DNA from: Pseudomonadota bacterium
GTDB lineage: Bacteria > Pseudomonadota > Alphaproteobacteria > Rhodobacterales > Rhodobacteraceae
DNA length: 23,148 bases
Direction of reading: 5' to 3'
NCBI GenBank assembly: GCA_022573605.1
Contig: JACZTQ010000011.1
Span: forward strand, 1-23,148
In this document: positions 23,143 through 23,148 of the stretch, one piece after another
Numbering within the stretch: the first letter of the stretch is position 1
Layout: each line of letters starts with the position of its first letter
Made by a program: the position numbers and the translations under genes
The notes under the pieces: model-generated
Database searches by the model: none
The model's input: the letters and a program-made list of their open reading frames with translations, nothing else
What the model was told of the DNA's origin: nothing

Positions 23143-23148
23143 GGGCAT

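Noticed and set aside
19519..23148. A 1209-codon minus-strand open frame opposite the terminal NRPS
   Set aside because: Same reasoning: no domain content, and the plus strand encodes condensation, carrier and thioesterase motifs.
1..23148. CRISPR arrays, tRNA or rRNA genes, riboswitches
   Set aside because: I looked for regularly spaced repeats, cloverleaf-like blocks and conserved RNA cores and found none.

Overview
The window is high-GC DNA with GTGA, ATGA and TGATG gene overlaps, a hydantoinase pair, a Tat-exported branched-chain-type solute-binding protein and scattered GC-rich palindromic intergenic repeats. This suggests a metabolically versatile proteobacterium, most likely an alphaproteobacterium of the Rhodospirillales/Rhizobiales kind. 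No rRNA or tRNA gene was seen, so the assignment is an inference from gene style.

Left part (about 1-10,550) is catabolic or uptake DNA. The minus-strand pair hyuA-hyuB encodes an ATP-dependent N-methylhydantoinase/5-oxoprolinase-type enzyme. Divergent from it are a polytopic membrane protein of unknown function and then a complete HAAT-family ABC transporter (binding protein, livH, livM, livG, livF). An 88-89 bp repeat occurs twice, after hyuB and between the binding protein and livH. An 18-bp inverted repeat just upstream of hyuA looks like an operator.

Middle part (about 10,550-15,810) is mixed. It holds a minus-strand cytochrome P450, a stand-alone PAPS-type sulfotransferase, a hydantoin-racemase/Asp-Glu-racemase family enzyme, a small minus-strand P-loop protein in visibly AT-richer DNA, and an internally deleted IS1380-family element. 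The IS remnant keeps both terminal inverted repeats while the transposase is reduced to its two ends.

Right part (15,811-23,028) is the most unusual region: three overlapping plus-strand genes forming a compact nonribosomal-peptide-like assembly line. The first is an acyl-AMP ligase-carrier protein-sulfotransferase fusion. The second is an Fe(II)/2-oxoglutarate oxygenase carrying an N-terminal TubC-type NRPS docking domain. The third is docking domain-condensation-fragmentary adenylation subdomain-carrier protein-thioesterase, plus a C-terminal Ig-like beta-sandwich. The thioesterase has Cys in place of the nucleophilic Ser and appears to lack a lid. The adenylation remnant has lost the large core and the catalytic Lys, so the second carrier must be loaded in trans. 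On-line hydroxylation, on-line sulfation and Cys-thioesterase release together recall the logic of sulfazecin (monobactam) and obafluorin (beta-lactone) biosynthesis. I propose, as a hypothesis only, a small sulfated, possibly strained-ring, metabolite. The nearby P450 and stand-alone sulfotransferase could be tailoring enzymes. The locus closes with two GC-rich hairpins at the window's right edge.
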